From the NCBI GenBank assembly GCA_029571005.1, contig JAKPTG010000017.1, positions 1 through 44,240 on the forward strand: a stretch of DNA of 44,240 nucleotides, in the 5' to 3' direction. The notes under the pieces were generated by a model. That model was not told the origin of the DNA, did not search any database, and saw only the letters and a program-made list of their open reading frames with translations. The DNA is from Candidatus Fermentibacterota bacterium (GTDB lineage: Bacteria > Fermentibacterota > Fermentibacteria > Fermentibacterales > JCC-6). The position numbers and the translations under genes were made by a program. Below, one piece after another: positions 1 through 7,867 of the stretch. Position 1 is the stretch's first letter; each line of letters begins with the position of its first letter.

Positions 1-209
1 GTGCTTTTCGGTTGGTGATCACCCGGAGCGTTCTCAAAGAGATTACCGATCCGGCTCAGAGAGCAATGCTGGACACTTTCCTGAAGGCAGGGGCACTGAA
101 GGAGGTTGACCCTGATTCAATAGAGGTTGTGCGTCTTCACCCGGCTCGAGGCTCTTCATCACTAAGTGGAGCACCAGGTCCGCATGGGGGGAGCCGGAGA
201 ATCTGCTAA
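1..209 (+). CDS. Possible 3' end of a gene running in from the left edge
   Basis: The frame is open from the window edge and ends at a TAA at 207-209. The first 45 or so codons read like ordinary protein (a helical stretch with KEITDPAQRAMLD and then KEVDPDSIEVVRL). After about base 150 the composition turns into Gly/Ser/Pro-rich noise, so if the gene is real its tail is probably damaged or it ended earlier. I do not recognise the family. No ribosome binding site is visible because the start would lie outside the window. This could also be a chance open frame. Confidence 0.2.
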   Translation, partial: AFRLVITRSVLKEITDPAQRAMLDTFLKAGALKEVDPDSIEVVRLHPARGSSSLSGAPGPHGGSRRIC

Positions 210-242
210 CCATTGAACCGAAGCATTTAGAATGAGTGCTAC

Positions 243-424
243 GCCGGCCTTTCCTCCCGTGTAACAAGCCCACTACAGCCTTCAGAGTATCACCAGGCCG
301 GACACCAGGAATGGCCTCACACAAAACGCAGCTCTACCGCAATCCGGTCCTTCGCGATGGAGTTCCCGGCCGGGATGACCACGAACCGGCTCATAGGCAG
401 GAACTCGCCGCCCGGCATGACATC
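243..424 (-). pseudogene. Possible remnant of an unknown coding sequence, frame broken
   Basis: On the minus strand a plausible beta-rich segment (SRFVVIPAGNSIAKDRIAVE) hits a stop at 317. The neighbouring frame continues it smoothly (CEAIPGVRPGDTLKAVVGL). The switch falls in the AAAA run at 323-326, so one base too many would explain it. Upstream and downstream of this stretch no convincing protein or start site is seen. The family is not recognised. It may be a decayed relative of the secreted proteins nearby, or chance; the reading rests only on how protein-like the joined segment looks. Confidence 0.22.
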
Positions 425-593
425 AGCCCGGGCAGGGTGATTCAGCGGGCTTGCCCCGCTCAGGGTACCGGCAGAGCGGTTCATATGAGATAACTGCTCT
501 GGGAGATCACCGGGACAGGTCGTCTGCACCGAAGGCCACAATGAGAACGGGCCGCTGATGGAACAGCGGCCCGCTACAGTCGATGTTGCCCGA

Positions 594-2178
594 CTACCTC
601 AGCAGCACCACCCGGGTGGAAGCCTCAAGTTCAGCGCTGGAGAGCCTCACGAAGTACAACCCCCTGGGCAAGGGCCTGCCCGCTCCCGCCCAGGCCGTTC
701 CAGTAGTGGGCCTGTGAGCCCGCGGGCAGGGTTCCCAGATCCTGCGTTCTCACAAGCCGCCCGACGGTGTCGTAAATCTCGAGTGTCAGCGGGGAAAGGC
801 CGCTGCTCTGGAAGGAAAACTCGACGCCCGAAGCCGTGGGGTTGGGAGAGGCATGAAGAGAGGCATGAGGAGAAACCGGTATCTCTTCCAGTGTGGCATC
901 GATCCCTACGTCCGGATCACGCCACCGGGCGATGTAGTTGGCAGGGCTGCCTCCGACCTGGGTAAAGTCCCCCCCGACGTACACATCCGAGCCGCTCACA
1001 GCGATGGCATAGACCGAAGGGTATTCTCCTCCTACACCGCTTCCCAGAGGATGCCAGGAACTGCCGTCCCACCGGGCAATGTAGTTGGCAGGGCTGCCTC
1101 CAGCCTCGGTAAAATGCCCTCCAACGTACACATCCGGGCCGCTCACGGCGATGGCACTGACCGAAGAGTATTGTGCTCCTTCTCCTCCTCCTTCTACACC
1201 GCTTCCCAGAGGATGCCAGGAACTGCCGTCCCACCGGGCGATATTGTTGGCAGGGCTGCCTCCAGCCTCGATAAAAACCCCCCCAACGTACACATCCGGG
1301 CCGCTCACAGCGATGGCAAAGACGCATTCTTCTTCTACTACACCTACACCGCTTCCCAGCGGATGCCAGGAACTACCGTCCCACCGGGCGATGAAGTAGG
1401 CTGGGCTGCCTCCGGCCTCGGTAAACCATCCCCCTACGTACACATCCGGGCCGCTCACGGCGATGGCTACGACCCAAGGGTGGTATATTTCTCCTTCTAC
1501 ACCGCTTCCCAGAGGATGCCAGGAACTGCCGTCCCACCGGGCGATGTAGTTTGCAGGGTTACCTCCAGCCTGGATGAAATCACCTCCGACATACACATCC
1601 GAACCGCTCACGGCGATGGCACGGACTCCGTGGTTCACACCGTCTCCGAGAGCATGCCAATTACTTCCATCCCACCGGGCGATGTAGTTGGCAGGGCTGC
1701 CTCCGGCCTCGGTAAATCCTCCCCCAACGTACACATCCGGGCCGCTCACAGCGATGGCACGGACTCCGTCGTTCACACCGCTTCCCAGAGGATGCCAGGA
1801 ACTGCCGTCCCACCGGGCGATTCGGCCGACAGGGCTGCCTCCGGCCTCGGTAAAATCCCCCCCTACGTACACATCCGAGCCGCTCACGGCGATGGCACGA
1901 ACTTCGTCGTTCACACCGCTTCCCAGAGTGTACCAGGTGCCTGCACCGTACTGCCCCCCTGAAAAAGGAGCAGGTTCCCCGGAAAGGGATGCCTCCGCCA
2001 CAAACAACGGCTCCCCATCGGGGCCGTAAGTCATGCGGAACCCTTCGGGATCGAAACTACCCGACGCACCCTCCATGATTCTTCCGTCTGGTGTAAGTAC
2101 CGTGGAAAGAGACGCATCCCGGCCGGCGAAGGCCGCAGATGCGATCACGAGAAGCATAACCATATGAGCTACGTTCAT
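594..2178 (-). CDS. Secreted seven-repeat beta-propeller protein with C-terminal sorting domain (frameshifted)
   Basis: This is a predicted exported surface protein. A signal peptide (MNVAHMVMLLVIASAAFAG) follows an ATG at 2178 with a G-rich ribosome binding site; an in-frame ATG at 2205 lacks one. After about 85 residues come seven near-identical 44-54 residue repeats, each with the cores AIAVSG.DVYVGG.F and IARWDGSSWHPLGSGV, as in other bacterial propellers with seven blades. A FlgD/T9SS-type C-terminal domain follows (SPNPTASGVEFSF...). In the given sequence the frame ends early at 631. Dropping one G from the GGGGG run (forward CCCCC at 660-664) restores LYFVRLSS...STRVVLLR, ending at a TAG at 594-596. 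The gene is therefore either frameshifted or carries a sequence error. Its ligand is unknown. It stands alone, with a promoter-like site upstream. Confidence 0.8.
913..1923 (-). repeat. Seven tandem coding repeats of about 138-162 bp
   Basis: The seven propeller repeats are highly alike at DNA level as well as protein level. The blocks matching CACCGGGCGAT.TAGTTGGCAG and ACATCCG.GCCGCTCAC recur with a period of 138 bp in the upstream three units. The other units run to about 162 bp because the linker between blades varies (short insertions such as GEIYHPW or GGGEGAQYSS). Such near-identity points to recent duplication or to gene conversion between units, and makes the stretch prone to copy-number change and to misassembly. 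Confidence 0.85.
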
Positions 2179-2226
2179 GTTCCCCCCCTCTATGAGCAGA
2201 TCCATTTCGTCAAAACCGCTATAGGG

Positions 2227-2254
2227 AATGTACCCGGATTGATTGACCTGTCAA
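2227..2254 (-). promoter_or_regulatory. Probable promoter for the propeller gene
   Basis: Reading leftward, TTGACA (2249-2254) is followed after 16 bp by TACATT (2227-2232). The site lies about 50 bp upstream of the ATG at 2178. The -35 box is a perfect sigma-70 match; the -10 box is weaker. Confidence 0.4.
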
Positions 2255-2413
2255 GGTTCCCGAGTGGTGTAAACAGGTCGTTATTGCAGAGAGCTGTCCA
2301 GTCATGATTCCCTGCCGGCGGTTCCGATACCTGTCTGACGCCGGTTTGCGTAAACCGCCCTTTCAGCCCTCCGTAGGCTTCCCCGCCCGGGAGACATTTA
2401 TTCGAGTGAGCCT

Positions 2414-2569
2414 TTACGGCAACCCAGAAGGCCGAGATGAAGCGGTCCGGGTTTCCACTTCCCGAAGCTGTAGGACTCCAGCGTCGGAGGTGATGAAACC
2501 GCCGTCGAACCCGCCGACGGCCCTGCGGGAACCGAGCCCTTGAAATCCGAGTTCCGACTGAGCATTATC
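2414..2569 (-). pseudogene. N-terminal remnant of an IS1380-family transposase
   Basis: The translated stretch ELGFQGLGSRRAV followed by FDGGFITSDAGVLQLREVE matches the N-terminal signature I know from IS1380-type transposases (a glycine-rich FDGG.ISSDGG.LLLREVD). The frame stops about 10 codons after LREVE, and nothing of the DDE catalytic core follows, so only the first tenth or so of the gene survives. No terminal inverted repeats or target duplication could be recognised. A minus-strand promoter sits just upstream (2633-2662). It appears to be a dead insertion sequence fragment. Confidence 0.5.
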
Positions 2570-2632
2570 GGGTAACGGAGTGCTTTCATTGCCGGCCGCT
2601 CTTCTGTGGTGTAACTTGTGCTTGTACAATCA

Positions 2633-2662
2633 ATTATACTACTTTAGAACGGCCTTGTGCAA
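2633..2662 (-). promoter_or_regulatory. Promoter-like site facing the IS1380 remnant
   Basis: Reading leftward, TTGCAC (2657-2662) and a perfect TATAAT (2633-2638) are separated by 18 bp. On the plus strand the same AT-rich spot offers TATACT (2635-2640), which could serve the membrane protein gene starting at 2759, but no good -35 box accompanies it. Confidence 0.42.
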
Positions 2663-2758
2663 CTCACTGGTGAGCAATCCGGGCTAAGAGAGCTGAAATG
2701 ATCTTTTGAAGGACTGCAGTAGCGGACCGAAACATCCTTGACGGGGGAGTCTATAACC

Positions 2759-4462
2759 GTGAGACCCGCAGCCACAGGAATCATGCTTGCAGTATCCACC
2801 GCACTTGCCTTGGTTCTACTGCTCCTCCCGACGCTCAGAACAGGTTTCCTCTCGGATGATTTCCTCGATCTGCATCACACTTTCTCCCTGGAAAGCTTTA
2901 CCCGGTTCGTCTTCACCGGATTCAGACCCCTGAACGAAGCGGTTTACGCACTGGACGCATCGCTCTGGGGCGAGACGAGGCCTTGGGGCTGGCATCTGAC
3001 GAACATTCTCCTCCATGTCCTCTGTGCGATCCTGCTCTGGAGAACGGCCCTCGCGGTTTTCAGGGACAAGTCGGTCGCTGCCCTGTCAGCGGCTTTCTTC
3101 CTCCTGTCACAGGCTGCCGTCCCCTCTTTCGCCAGGATCTCCGGGAGAACGACCCCTGTGGCGATCGCTCCGCTCCTTGGAGCGGTCATCGCTCACTGCG
3201 CCTACATCACAGGGAAGAAGAAGAGCCACCTGTTCCTCGCCATGCTGCTGTTCCTCTCATCCCTTTTCGCCAAGGAGACCGCGCTTGCCTGCGCACCCCT
3301 CTTTGGATTGGTTTCGATGCACCTGATCACATCGGAGAAACCTCGGCTCTTTTTCAGGCACACTGCTCTATATCTTGTGCCAACCTTCATTTATCTCGCC
3401 TGGAGGATCTACTGGCTGGGGCTGACCCTCGGGTATTCAGAATCCACAGGTTTCGGGCTCTTCATGGTCAACAACCTCGCAACACTGGTCAAGATTCAGT
3501 TCTCCCCCTGGCTGGACGGGCTGTCGGTCAGGATTCTCACAGTCCTCGGCACGGTTCTGCTTTTCACATCGAAAGCCGATTGGAGCCGGAAGCTGCTCCT
3601 TGCAGGCTTCATCATCCTGCCGCTTCTCACTGTGGCTAACCTTCCCCCGAGGACTTATTACGCCTATGCAGCCCTGCCGGGGGCCGCCCTTCTCTTCGGC
3701 GCCGCTGCAGGTTCCCTGAAGGGAAGATGGCGGGTTCTGACCCCGGTTATCCTTCTGGGATGCTTCCTTGTCTCGCGTGACGAGCTGGCGAGATTCCGAA
3801 ATGCCGATGCATACACCCGATCCATTATTGACAGGCTGGCGGACCTGGAGAGTAGTTATCCGGACGGGACGCTGATTTTCGTGAGCGGGATCAAGAGCGG
3901 CGTCGCTGGTTACGGCACTATCTGGCCGGGCGCGTACAGGGAAGCGTTGTCCACGATAGGAGTCGCCGGATCGGGGGTATTTGACGAAACCTCGTTCTGG
4001 GAAGAGGCATGGCCGATCATCGCCGCCGGTGGGGAACCTGAATGCATCTTTACGGATTTTTCAACCGATTCGACCATGGTTATACCCTTCAGGCCATCGG
4101 CCCGATTCGACGCCACCGGCATTGACTCGATCATTATCGGCGATCGGGAGATCCTGTCGATCTCCGATGATCTCTGGATGATGAACTCATGCCTTGCCAC
4201 CAGCCAGATAAGTCTGTTCGTCTCGGATCCTTTCGACGAGAAAGGCTGGGTGGAAATCCAGCCGGCGGCCATCAGAGGAGACAGTATCCTGTTCGATCTG
4301 GAGAGCTCGACCGCATGGCTCCTCTCAAGGGATTCCGGCGGTTATCTCCATGTCGCTGGGCCTGAAAGCGATAGGCTTCTTCTATTCTCATGCGAAAGGC
4401 TATGGTTGGACCACCTCCTTGAGCGGATGGAAATGAAGGCCAAGGCTCAGGTCGCCTCCTGA
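2759..4462 (+). CDS. GT-C-fold membrane glycosyltransferase-like protein
   Basis: This is a polytopic membrane protein of 567 residues. The GTG at 2759 is preferred because GGGGGAG lies 9 bp before it; a TTG 21 bp upstream is in frame but lacks a site. A first membrane helix (ALVLLLLPTL) is followed by an acidic pair, SDDFLDL, in the first outer loop. After it comes the signature FRPLNEAVYALDASLWG, then WHLTNILLHVL, seen in TMTC-like and Rgt-like GT-C enzymes that move sugars from polyprenyl phosphates. About ten hydrophobic helices fill residues 1-360; the last 200 residues are soluble and probably outside. Donor and acceptor cannot be read from sequence. It is a lone gene of lower GC than the main clusters, convergent with the next gene. 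Confidence 0.7.
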   Translation: MRPAATGIMLAVSTALALVLLLLPTLRTGFLSDDFLDLHHTFSLESFTRFVFTGFRPLNEAVYALDASLWGETRPWGWHLTNILLHVLCAILLWRTALAVFRDKSVAALSAAFFLLSQAAVPSFARISGRTTPVAIAPLLGAVIAHCAYITGKKKSHLFLAMLLFLSSLFAKETALACAPLFGLVSMHLITSEKPRLFFRHTALYLVPTFIYLAWRIYWLGLTLGYSESTGFGLFMVNNLATLVKIQFSPWLDGLSVRILTVLGTVLLFTSKADWSRKLLLAGFIILPLLTVANLPPRTYYAYAALPGAALLFGAAAGSLKGRWRVLTPVILLGCFLVSRDELARFRNADAYTRSIIDRLADLESSYPDGTLIFVSGIKSGVAGYGTIWPGAYREALSTIGVAGSGVFDETSFWEEAWPIIAAGGEPECIFTDFSTDSTMVIPFRPSARFDATGIDSIIIGDREILSISDDLWMMNSCLATSQISLFVSDPFDEKGWVEIQPAAIRGDSILFDLESSTAWLLSRDSGGYLHVAGPESDRLLLFSCERLWLDHLLERMEMKAKAQVAS

Positions 4463-4513
4463 CCGGCGAACTGCACTACAGACGGCAAAGCGGAATCTAC
4501 ACCTGTCAAACTA

Positions 4514-4534
4514 CTTGATAATACAGATATCAAG
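4514..4534. repeat. Perfect inverted repeat, 7-bp arms
   Basis: CTTGATA (4514-4520) and TATCAAG (4528-4534) flank a 7-base spacer in an AT-rich gap between convergent genes. It may be a weak terminator for the gene ending at 4462 or a protein binding site; no T-run follows. Confidence 0.45.
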
Positions 4535-4543
4535 CAGATTGGT

Positions 4544-4557
4544 GCATACATGTATGC
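4544..4557. repeat. 14-bp perfect palindrome
   Basis: GCATACATGTATGC is a perfect dyad 9 bp past the previous inverted repeat. Its size and symmetry fit a dimeric regulator site, but it lies downstream of both neighbouring genes, so its role is unclear. Confidence 0.4.
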
Positions 4558-4606
4558 TTCCTTGTAAAGACAGTTCTTAAAAGTAAAATGAATAAAGTGT
4601 TACTAA

Positions 4607-4624
4607 GCTTCCCGGCGGGTAAGC
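4607..4624 (-). terminator. Possible terminator of the small membrane protein gene
   Basis: Reading leftward, GCTTACCC and GGGAAGC can pair around GCC with one bulged A, followed by TTAGTAACACTTTATT. The stem is G/C-rich at its core and the tail is only moderately T-rich. Confidence 0.33.
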
Positions 4625-4663
4625 CGTAACGCCGTCATCATTTAGATGCCGGACCCAGTCCCC

Positions 4664-4981
4664 TCACCTGAACAGCCCCACAACATCGAGCTGGTCGCAC
4701 ACATACAGCGAAAGAAGCACCGACATGAGGAGCGCAAACAGCAACGTGACCTTCATGGAGGCGTCGCGCAGTTTCCCGCCCATCAACGCAAGGCCGACCA
4801 TCCCGAAAGGGCCGACGGTGGCCATGAGAAAGGCCCCCGCCGCTCCGAACAATTTGAAGCCGAAATCCACCGTGTTTTCAGCGTCCCTGATCGCCAGCGC
4901 AAGGGAAAGCCACAGGATGACGACCGTATATACGATGATGCCGCCGTACACAAGGCACCGGTTTCTTTTTCTATAATCCAT
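4664..4981 (-). CDS. Small membrane protein, family not recognised
   Basis: The 105-residue product has three hydrophobic segments (about residues 11-32, 42-65 and 77-97) with a basic N-terminus (MDYRKRNR), which suggests the N-terminus stays in the cytoplasm. CGGAG lies 6 bp before the ATG. The hydrophobic pattern is clean, so it is likely a real gene. It partly overlaps a small upstream frame with a strong ribosome binding site, which suggests translational coupling. No catalytic motif is visible and no function is proposed. Confidence 0.65.
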   Translation of the reverse strand: MDYRKRNRCLVYGGIIVYTVVILWLSLALAIRDAENTVDFGFKLFGAAGAFLMATVGPFGMVGLALMGGKLRDASMKVTLLFALLMSVLLSLYVCDQLDVVGLFR

Positions 4982-5165
4982 GGCCTGCTCCGATAATTAT
5001 CGCTGCACCTTTCGACCCCGCCAGCCCGGAATGCCGGCACACCTTCCTTCGCACACCGCGGCCCCGGTACCCGCCGGCGGCGGGCCGGTCGGCGACCAGT
5101 CGGGTCAGGTCGCCGGTGAGGGGGATGGTTTCAGCCTGCCCGTCACTGGAGCCAAGGTTGGTCAC
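4971..5165 (-). CDS. Small upstream ORF with a strong ribosome binding site
   Basis: AAAGGAG sits 5 bp before a GTG at 5165, one of the best initiation sites in the window. The 64-residue product (MTNLGSSDGQAETIPLTGD...) begins like a normal protein but becomes Gly/Arg-rich and has no recognisable fold. It ends 10 bp inside the membrane protein gene. It may be a leader ORF coupling translation to that gene, a small real protein, or the start of a longer gene broken by a frameshift. Confidence 0.38.
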   Translation of the reverse strand: MTNLGSSDGQAETIPLTGDLTRLVADRPAAGGYRGRGVRRKVCRHSGLAGSKGAAIIIGAGHGL

Positions 5166-5649
5166 TTTATCTCCTTTTCTATTGCACAGCTAAACTAAAA
5201 ACGTGACGCGTGGTAAAGGCCCCGTAAACCGCCGTAAACTGTTTGCTAAAAACTGTTTTGAAGGCTGTCGGTTCAAGTATAGCACAAACGTTGATAGAAA
5301 TACACGGGTTGTTCGTGCGGGTCATGCACCGGTATTCCAGGGCGAGGCGCGTGTGTGCGGAACCTCCTCCCGGGCGTCGTCGTCTGCAAGGCGGGGGGAG
5401 TGCCCGTCCCAGGGTGTCGGCCGCCCGGGTCGTACCGCCCCCGGGTCGCCTACGAATCAACCTGGGCTGGTAACGCTCCTTTACCCTTCCCGGGTTCGAT
5501 CGTAACGGACTCGGCCGGGAGTGGTGAACACCCCCGGCCGACAAGACCGTGCCTGCCCGGCGAACGCTTCCGGGCCAGTCACCATGCTCCCTTTGCCCGT
5601 CGGTTTCCGCGTCCGCGCCGACGCCATGGCGTCACGGTTCGGATACGCC
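5166..5649. other. Intergenic stretch with hairpins, no convincing gene
   Basis: No protein-like frame is seen in these 484 bases. The right part holds a perfect 14-bp palindrome (GACGCCATGGCGTC, 5620-5633) and a hairpin with 8-bp arms CGGCCGGG/CCCGGCCG (5512-5519 and 5533-5540). Both lie just downstream of the leftward propeller gene ending at 5650 and could help end its transcript, although no T-run follows. The left part is AT-rich and contains a minus-strand TATACT (about 5278-5283), a possible -10 box for the small ORF at 5165. Confidence 0.4.
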
Positions 5650-6842
5650 CTACCGGAGAACCACCACGGGCCTGGATTCCTGACGGGAAACCACCATGTA
5701 GAGACCCTGGGGCACCCAGCCCACGTCCAGCAGCCAGAGCCCCGGCTCCGCGCAGAACGCCCTGCCGACGGTCCTTCCCGCCAGGTCAAGGAGTACCGGC
5801 GGATCGGTCTCGCCGACCGCGGTTCTCACCCGGACAACGCCGACCGCCGGGGAGGGACCGGCGCTGAACTCCGCATCCGGCGCATGGGCGGGGCTGTCCG
5901 GTTCGACTCCGAAGGGATCGGCCGAAACGTCCAGGCCGTAAGGACTGGTCACATAATAGGAGGCGACGAGCTGATGACCGCGGTCGTAACGCCTGACGTT
6001 GTTTGCGTCGCAGTCCGCCACCCACAGGATTCCATCGGAATCCACGGCAAGGCCGCTGCCCCCCGGAAACGCCGAGGGATCAACGAGTGCGCCGCTGTCG
6101 GTGTCAATGAGAATCACACCCTGCCCGTAGCAATCACCCACATAGAGGGAATCGCCGCGGCACACCCCGATCGAGGGGCAAACCCGGTCGTGATGACCCC
6201 GGTCACCTCCCCCGAGGCGATGTCTATCACGTGAATCTCGCCGTCGGTAGCCCCGTAGGTTCCGGTGCAGATCGCGTACACCTGGTCAACGCCGTCGTAA
6301 ACACAGCTCTGGACATTGAGCCCGACGCTGATCGTGTCGCAGGGAGACAGTGTCGCGATGTCCATCACCACCACCTTGTTGTCGGACAGCCACCCCCCGC
6401 ACGCCGCGTATAGCTTCCCCTCCGCCACACAAAACCATTCGGGGTTGGGGCCGATCCCCTCCACGTATCCCAGCAGACTCATCTCTGCGGCATCCACAAT
6501 GGCGATGCTGTTGCCAAGGGCGCAGGAAACCGCAAGGGTGTCGCCGCAGAGCGGGCGAACGGCCCAGCAGTTCATCCCGGTTCCGATACCCAGGGCCTGG
6601 CACGTCCAGTCAGCGGGATCGAATTTCTGGAGCGTGACGTCATCGCTCATGGAGTTGACCACGAAAAAGTTGTTCAGATACCAGAGCACGTCGTTCGGAA
6701 AGGTCCCCGGCGACGCCACGTTGGGGGTGACGGTGCCGGAAACCGCATCTATTTCGGTGAGTGTTGTTCCATAATCGCTTATCACAAGCGCAATTGCGCC
6801 AACAGCGGCAAGCCGCGCCAGTAGGGTCAACGCCGACAGCAT
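5650..6842 (-). CDS. Secreted YncE/BtuG-like beta-propeller with VVVLR tail (frameshifted)
   Basis: A GGAGGTGGAAC ribosome binding site precedes the ATG at 6842, and a hydrophobic N-terminus suggests export. Repeats of the type GD.L.VSCALGNSIAIVDAAEM, AEGKLYAACGGW and GEIHVIDIASGEVTG are those of YncE-like propellers; the Bacteroides cobalamin-binding protein BtuG is one such fold. The frame breaks at about residue 222. Adding one base in the GGGG run at 6175-6178 joins ITTGFAP to SIGVCRGDSLYVGDCYGQG and on to the C-terminal domain ending SRPVVVLR, giving about 397 residues. It follows the CWC gene behind a minus-strand cobalamin riboswitch, so B12 binding at the surface is a reasonable inference. 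The direct evidence is only fold-type repeats and context. Truncation, or a sequencing error in the run, cannot be told apart. Confidence 0.72.
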
Positions 6843-7026
6843 GTTCCACCTCCGATAGAAGACATTGTCAATCCGGTTGCATCTGAAATGGACACGAACA
6901 ACCCCGCGCTCCGCCGGCCGAGGGCCGGCATCCGCTGGGCGTTACGACGGAATCTCCGTTCCGGCGGCCTCCGGGCCGGTACCAAGCCCTGCGTACAGGA
7001 TGCCCGACGGATATCCGCTCCCCCCT

Positions 7027-7341
7027 TCACGTCAGGCAAGGGTCACCAACGGTACGGGGATCCGGAACGGACGGTTCTGTTTCTTCGCCCGTGCCGCCGT
7101 CCGGCTGCGTTGCGCATTCCCTGCAGACGCAGGCGACCCCCCTCGCCTCGGCGGGTATTCTGTCAAGCACGCTCCTGGGCACCGATACCGTTTGACACCA
7201 GCAGGATGACAGCCCCGCAAGCCTTCCGCAGCGGTTTTCCTTCCCGCACAGGGGGCAGCGGGACGGGTCAACCGCCGCCGTGTTCCGGGAATCGGGCTTC
7301 ACTCCGCCGGACGATCCGGCGGCGTCGTTCGCTTTCCTCAT
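7027..7341 (-). CDS. Cysteine-rich CWC family protein
   Basis: The 104-residue product carries the CWC signature: CPLCGKENRC, then SSCWC, then a P...L..IP spacer and ACVCRECA. These paired cysteines probably bind a metal, and the family has no settled function. The ATG at 7341 is favoured because GAAAGG lies 8 bp upstream; a TTG at 7347 is also in frame. The protein has no signal peptide, so it should be cytoplasmic. It is the first clear gene after the leftward cobalamin riboswitch (7611-7783), with a leader of about 250 bases, and precedes the YncE-like propeller by 184 bases. A tie to cobalamin or cobalt handling is inference from position only. Confidence 0.72.
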   Translation of the reverse strand: MRKANDAAGSSGGVKPDSRNTAAVDPSRCPLCGKENRCGRLAGLSSCWCQTVSVPRSVLDRIPAEARGVACVCRECATQPDGGTGEETEPSVPDPRTVGDPCLT

Positions 7342-7575
7342 CGTCAAAGCCTTTCACCTTTCCATCGGCAAGGGAAAACCGGTCGGTGGGCGACCGGTGT
7401 GACGGACACTCGATTGAACGGGCTGAAAGGGGACGGGCTCCCGCCGGCGCGGGGACGAGCGTCCGGATTCGCCGGTTGCGGGAAAACCCGATGTACCGAT
7501 GAACGAAGCGATGCACGGAAAGGCTTCCGACAGGTGCACCCGGCACCCCTTTCACTGAGCGGGTCTCCCGCCCGC

Positions 7576-7606
7576 AAAATGAAGAACCCCAGGAGCCCGC
7601 TCCTGG
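7576..7606 (-). terminator. Terminator hairpin of the leftward cobalamin riboswitch
   Basis: Reading leftward, CCAGGAG and CTCCTGG form a perfect 7-bp stem around CGGG (7589-7606), followed by GGTTCTTCATTTT. It begins 4 bases after the aptamer closing stem, where a riboswitch expression platform is expected, and would stop transcription before the CWC gene when B12 is bound. Confidence 0.6.
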
Positions 7607-7610
7607 AAGC

Positions 7611-7783
7611 CTCTCAGCAGGTCTTCGGACTTACGGGCGGATGCTCACCTACTTGCCGCGACTTCCCGAAGGTTTACCTTCAGTGTCTTTCTGCGGCTTT
7701 CGTTCCCGTTCACCGCTGCGGGACAGTTCCGGAATCGCACCGGATTCCCTTTTCAGGCAACCCATGGGGCTGCACACTGAGAG
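7611..7783 (-). promoter_or_regulatory. Cobalamin (B12) riboswitch, minus strand
   Basis: The minus strand shows the conserved order of a cobalamin aptamer: AAAGGGAATCCGGTGCGA, TTCCGGAACTGTCCCGC, and a 3' segment AAGTCCGAAGACCTGC. CTCTCAG (7777-7783) and CTGAGAG (7611-7617) close the element as P1. A sigma-70-like promoter lies directly upstream (7792-7821), so transcription should begin at the aptamer edge. Downstream are a terminator-like hairpin, the CWC gene and the YncE-like propeller gene. In known family members, bound adenosylcobalamin or a relative represses expression. Confidence 0.9.
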
Positions 7784-7791
7784 ACGGATCA

Positions 7792-7821
7792 TATATACAG
7801 AGCCCTGCGAAACCGGGTCAA
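7792..7821 (-). promoter_or_regulatory. Promoter of the leftward riboswitch transcript
   Basis: Reading leftward, TTGACC (7816-7821) and TATATA (7792-7797) are 18 bp apart, ending about 8 bp before the aptamer. An imperfect inverted repeat (GCGAAACCGGG ... CCCGGGTGGTTCGC, about 7807-7836) overlaps the -35 region and lies between the two divergent promoters. Confidence 0.6.
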
Positions 7822-7832
7822 GCCCGGGTGGT

Positions 7833-7861
7833 TCGCTCCTGCGGGCCGAACGCATTATACT
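7833..7861 (+). promoter_or_regulatory. Promoter of the rightward riboswitch transcript
   Basis: TATACT at 7856-7861 ends 6 bp before the first base of the rightward aptamer, the right distance for a -10 box. The -35 region (about 7833-7838) is poor, so the promoter may be weak or need an activator. Confidence 0.45.
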
Positions 7862-7867
7862 GTGCAG

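Noticed and set aside
913-1923. CRISPR-like array of regular repeats
   Set aside because: The repeats are 138-162 bp units inside an open frame and translate into propeller blades; no short repeats with unique spacers are present.
7354-7539. Small minus-strand ORF in the riboswitch leader
   Set aside because: Its translation is Arg/Ser/Pro-rich with no ribosome binding site and no protein-like pattern.
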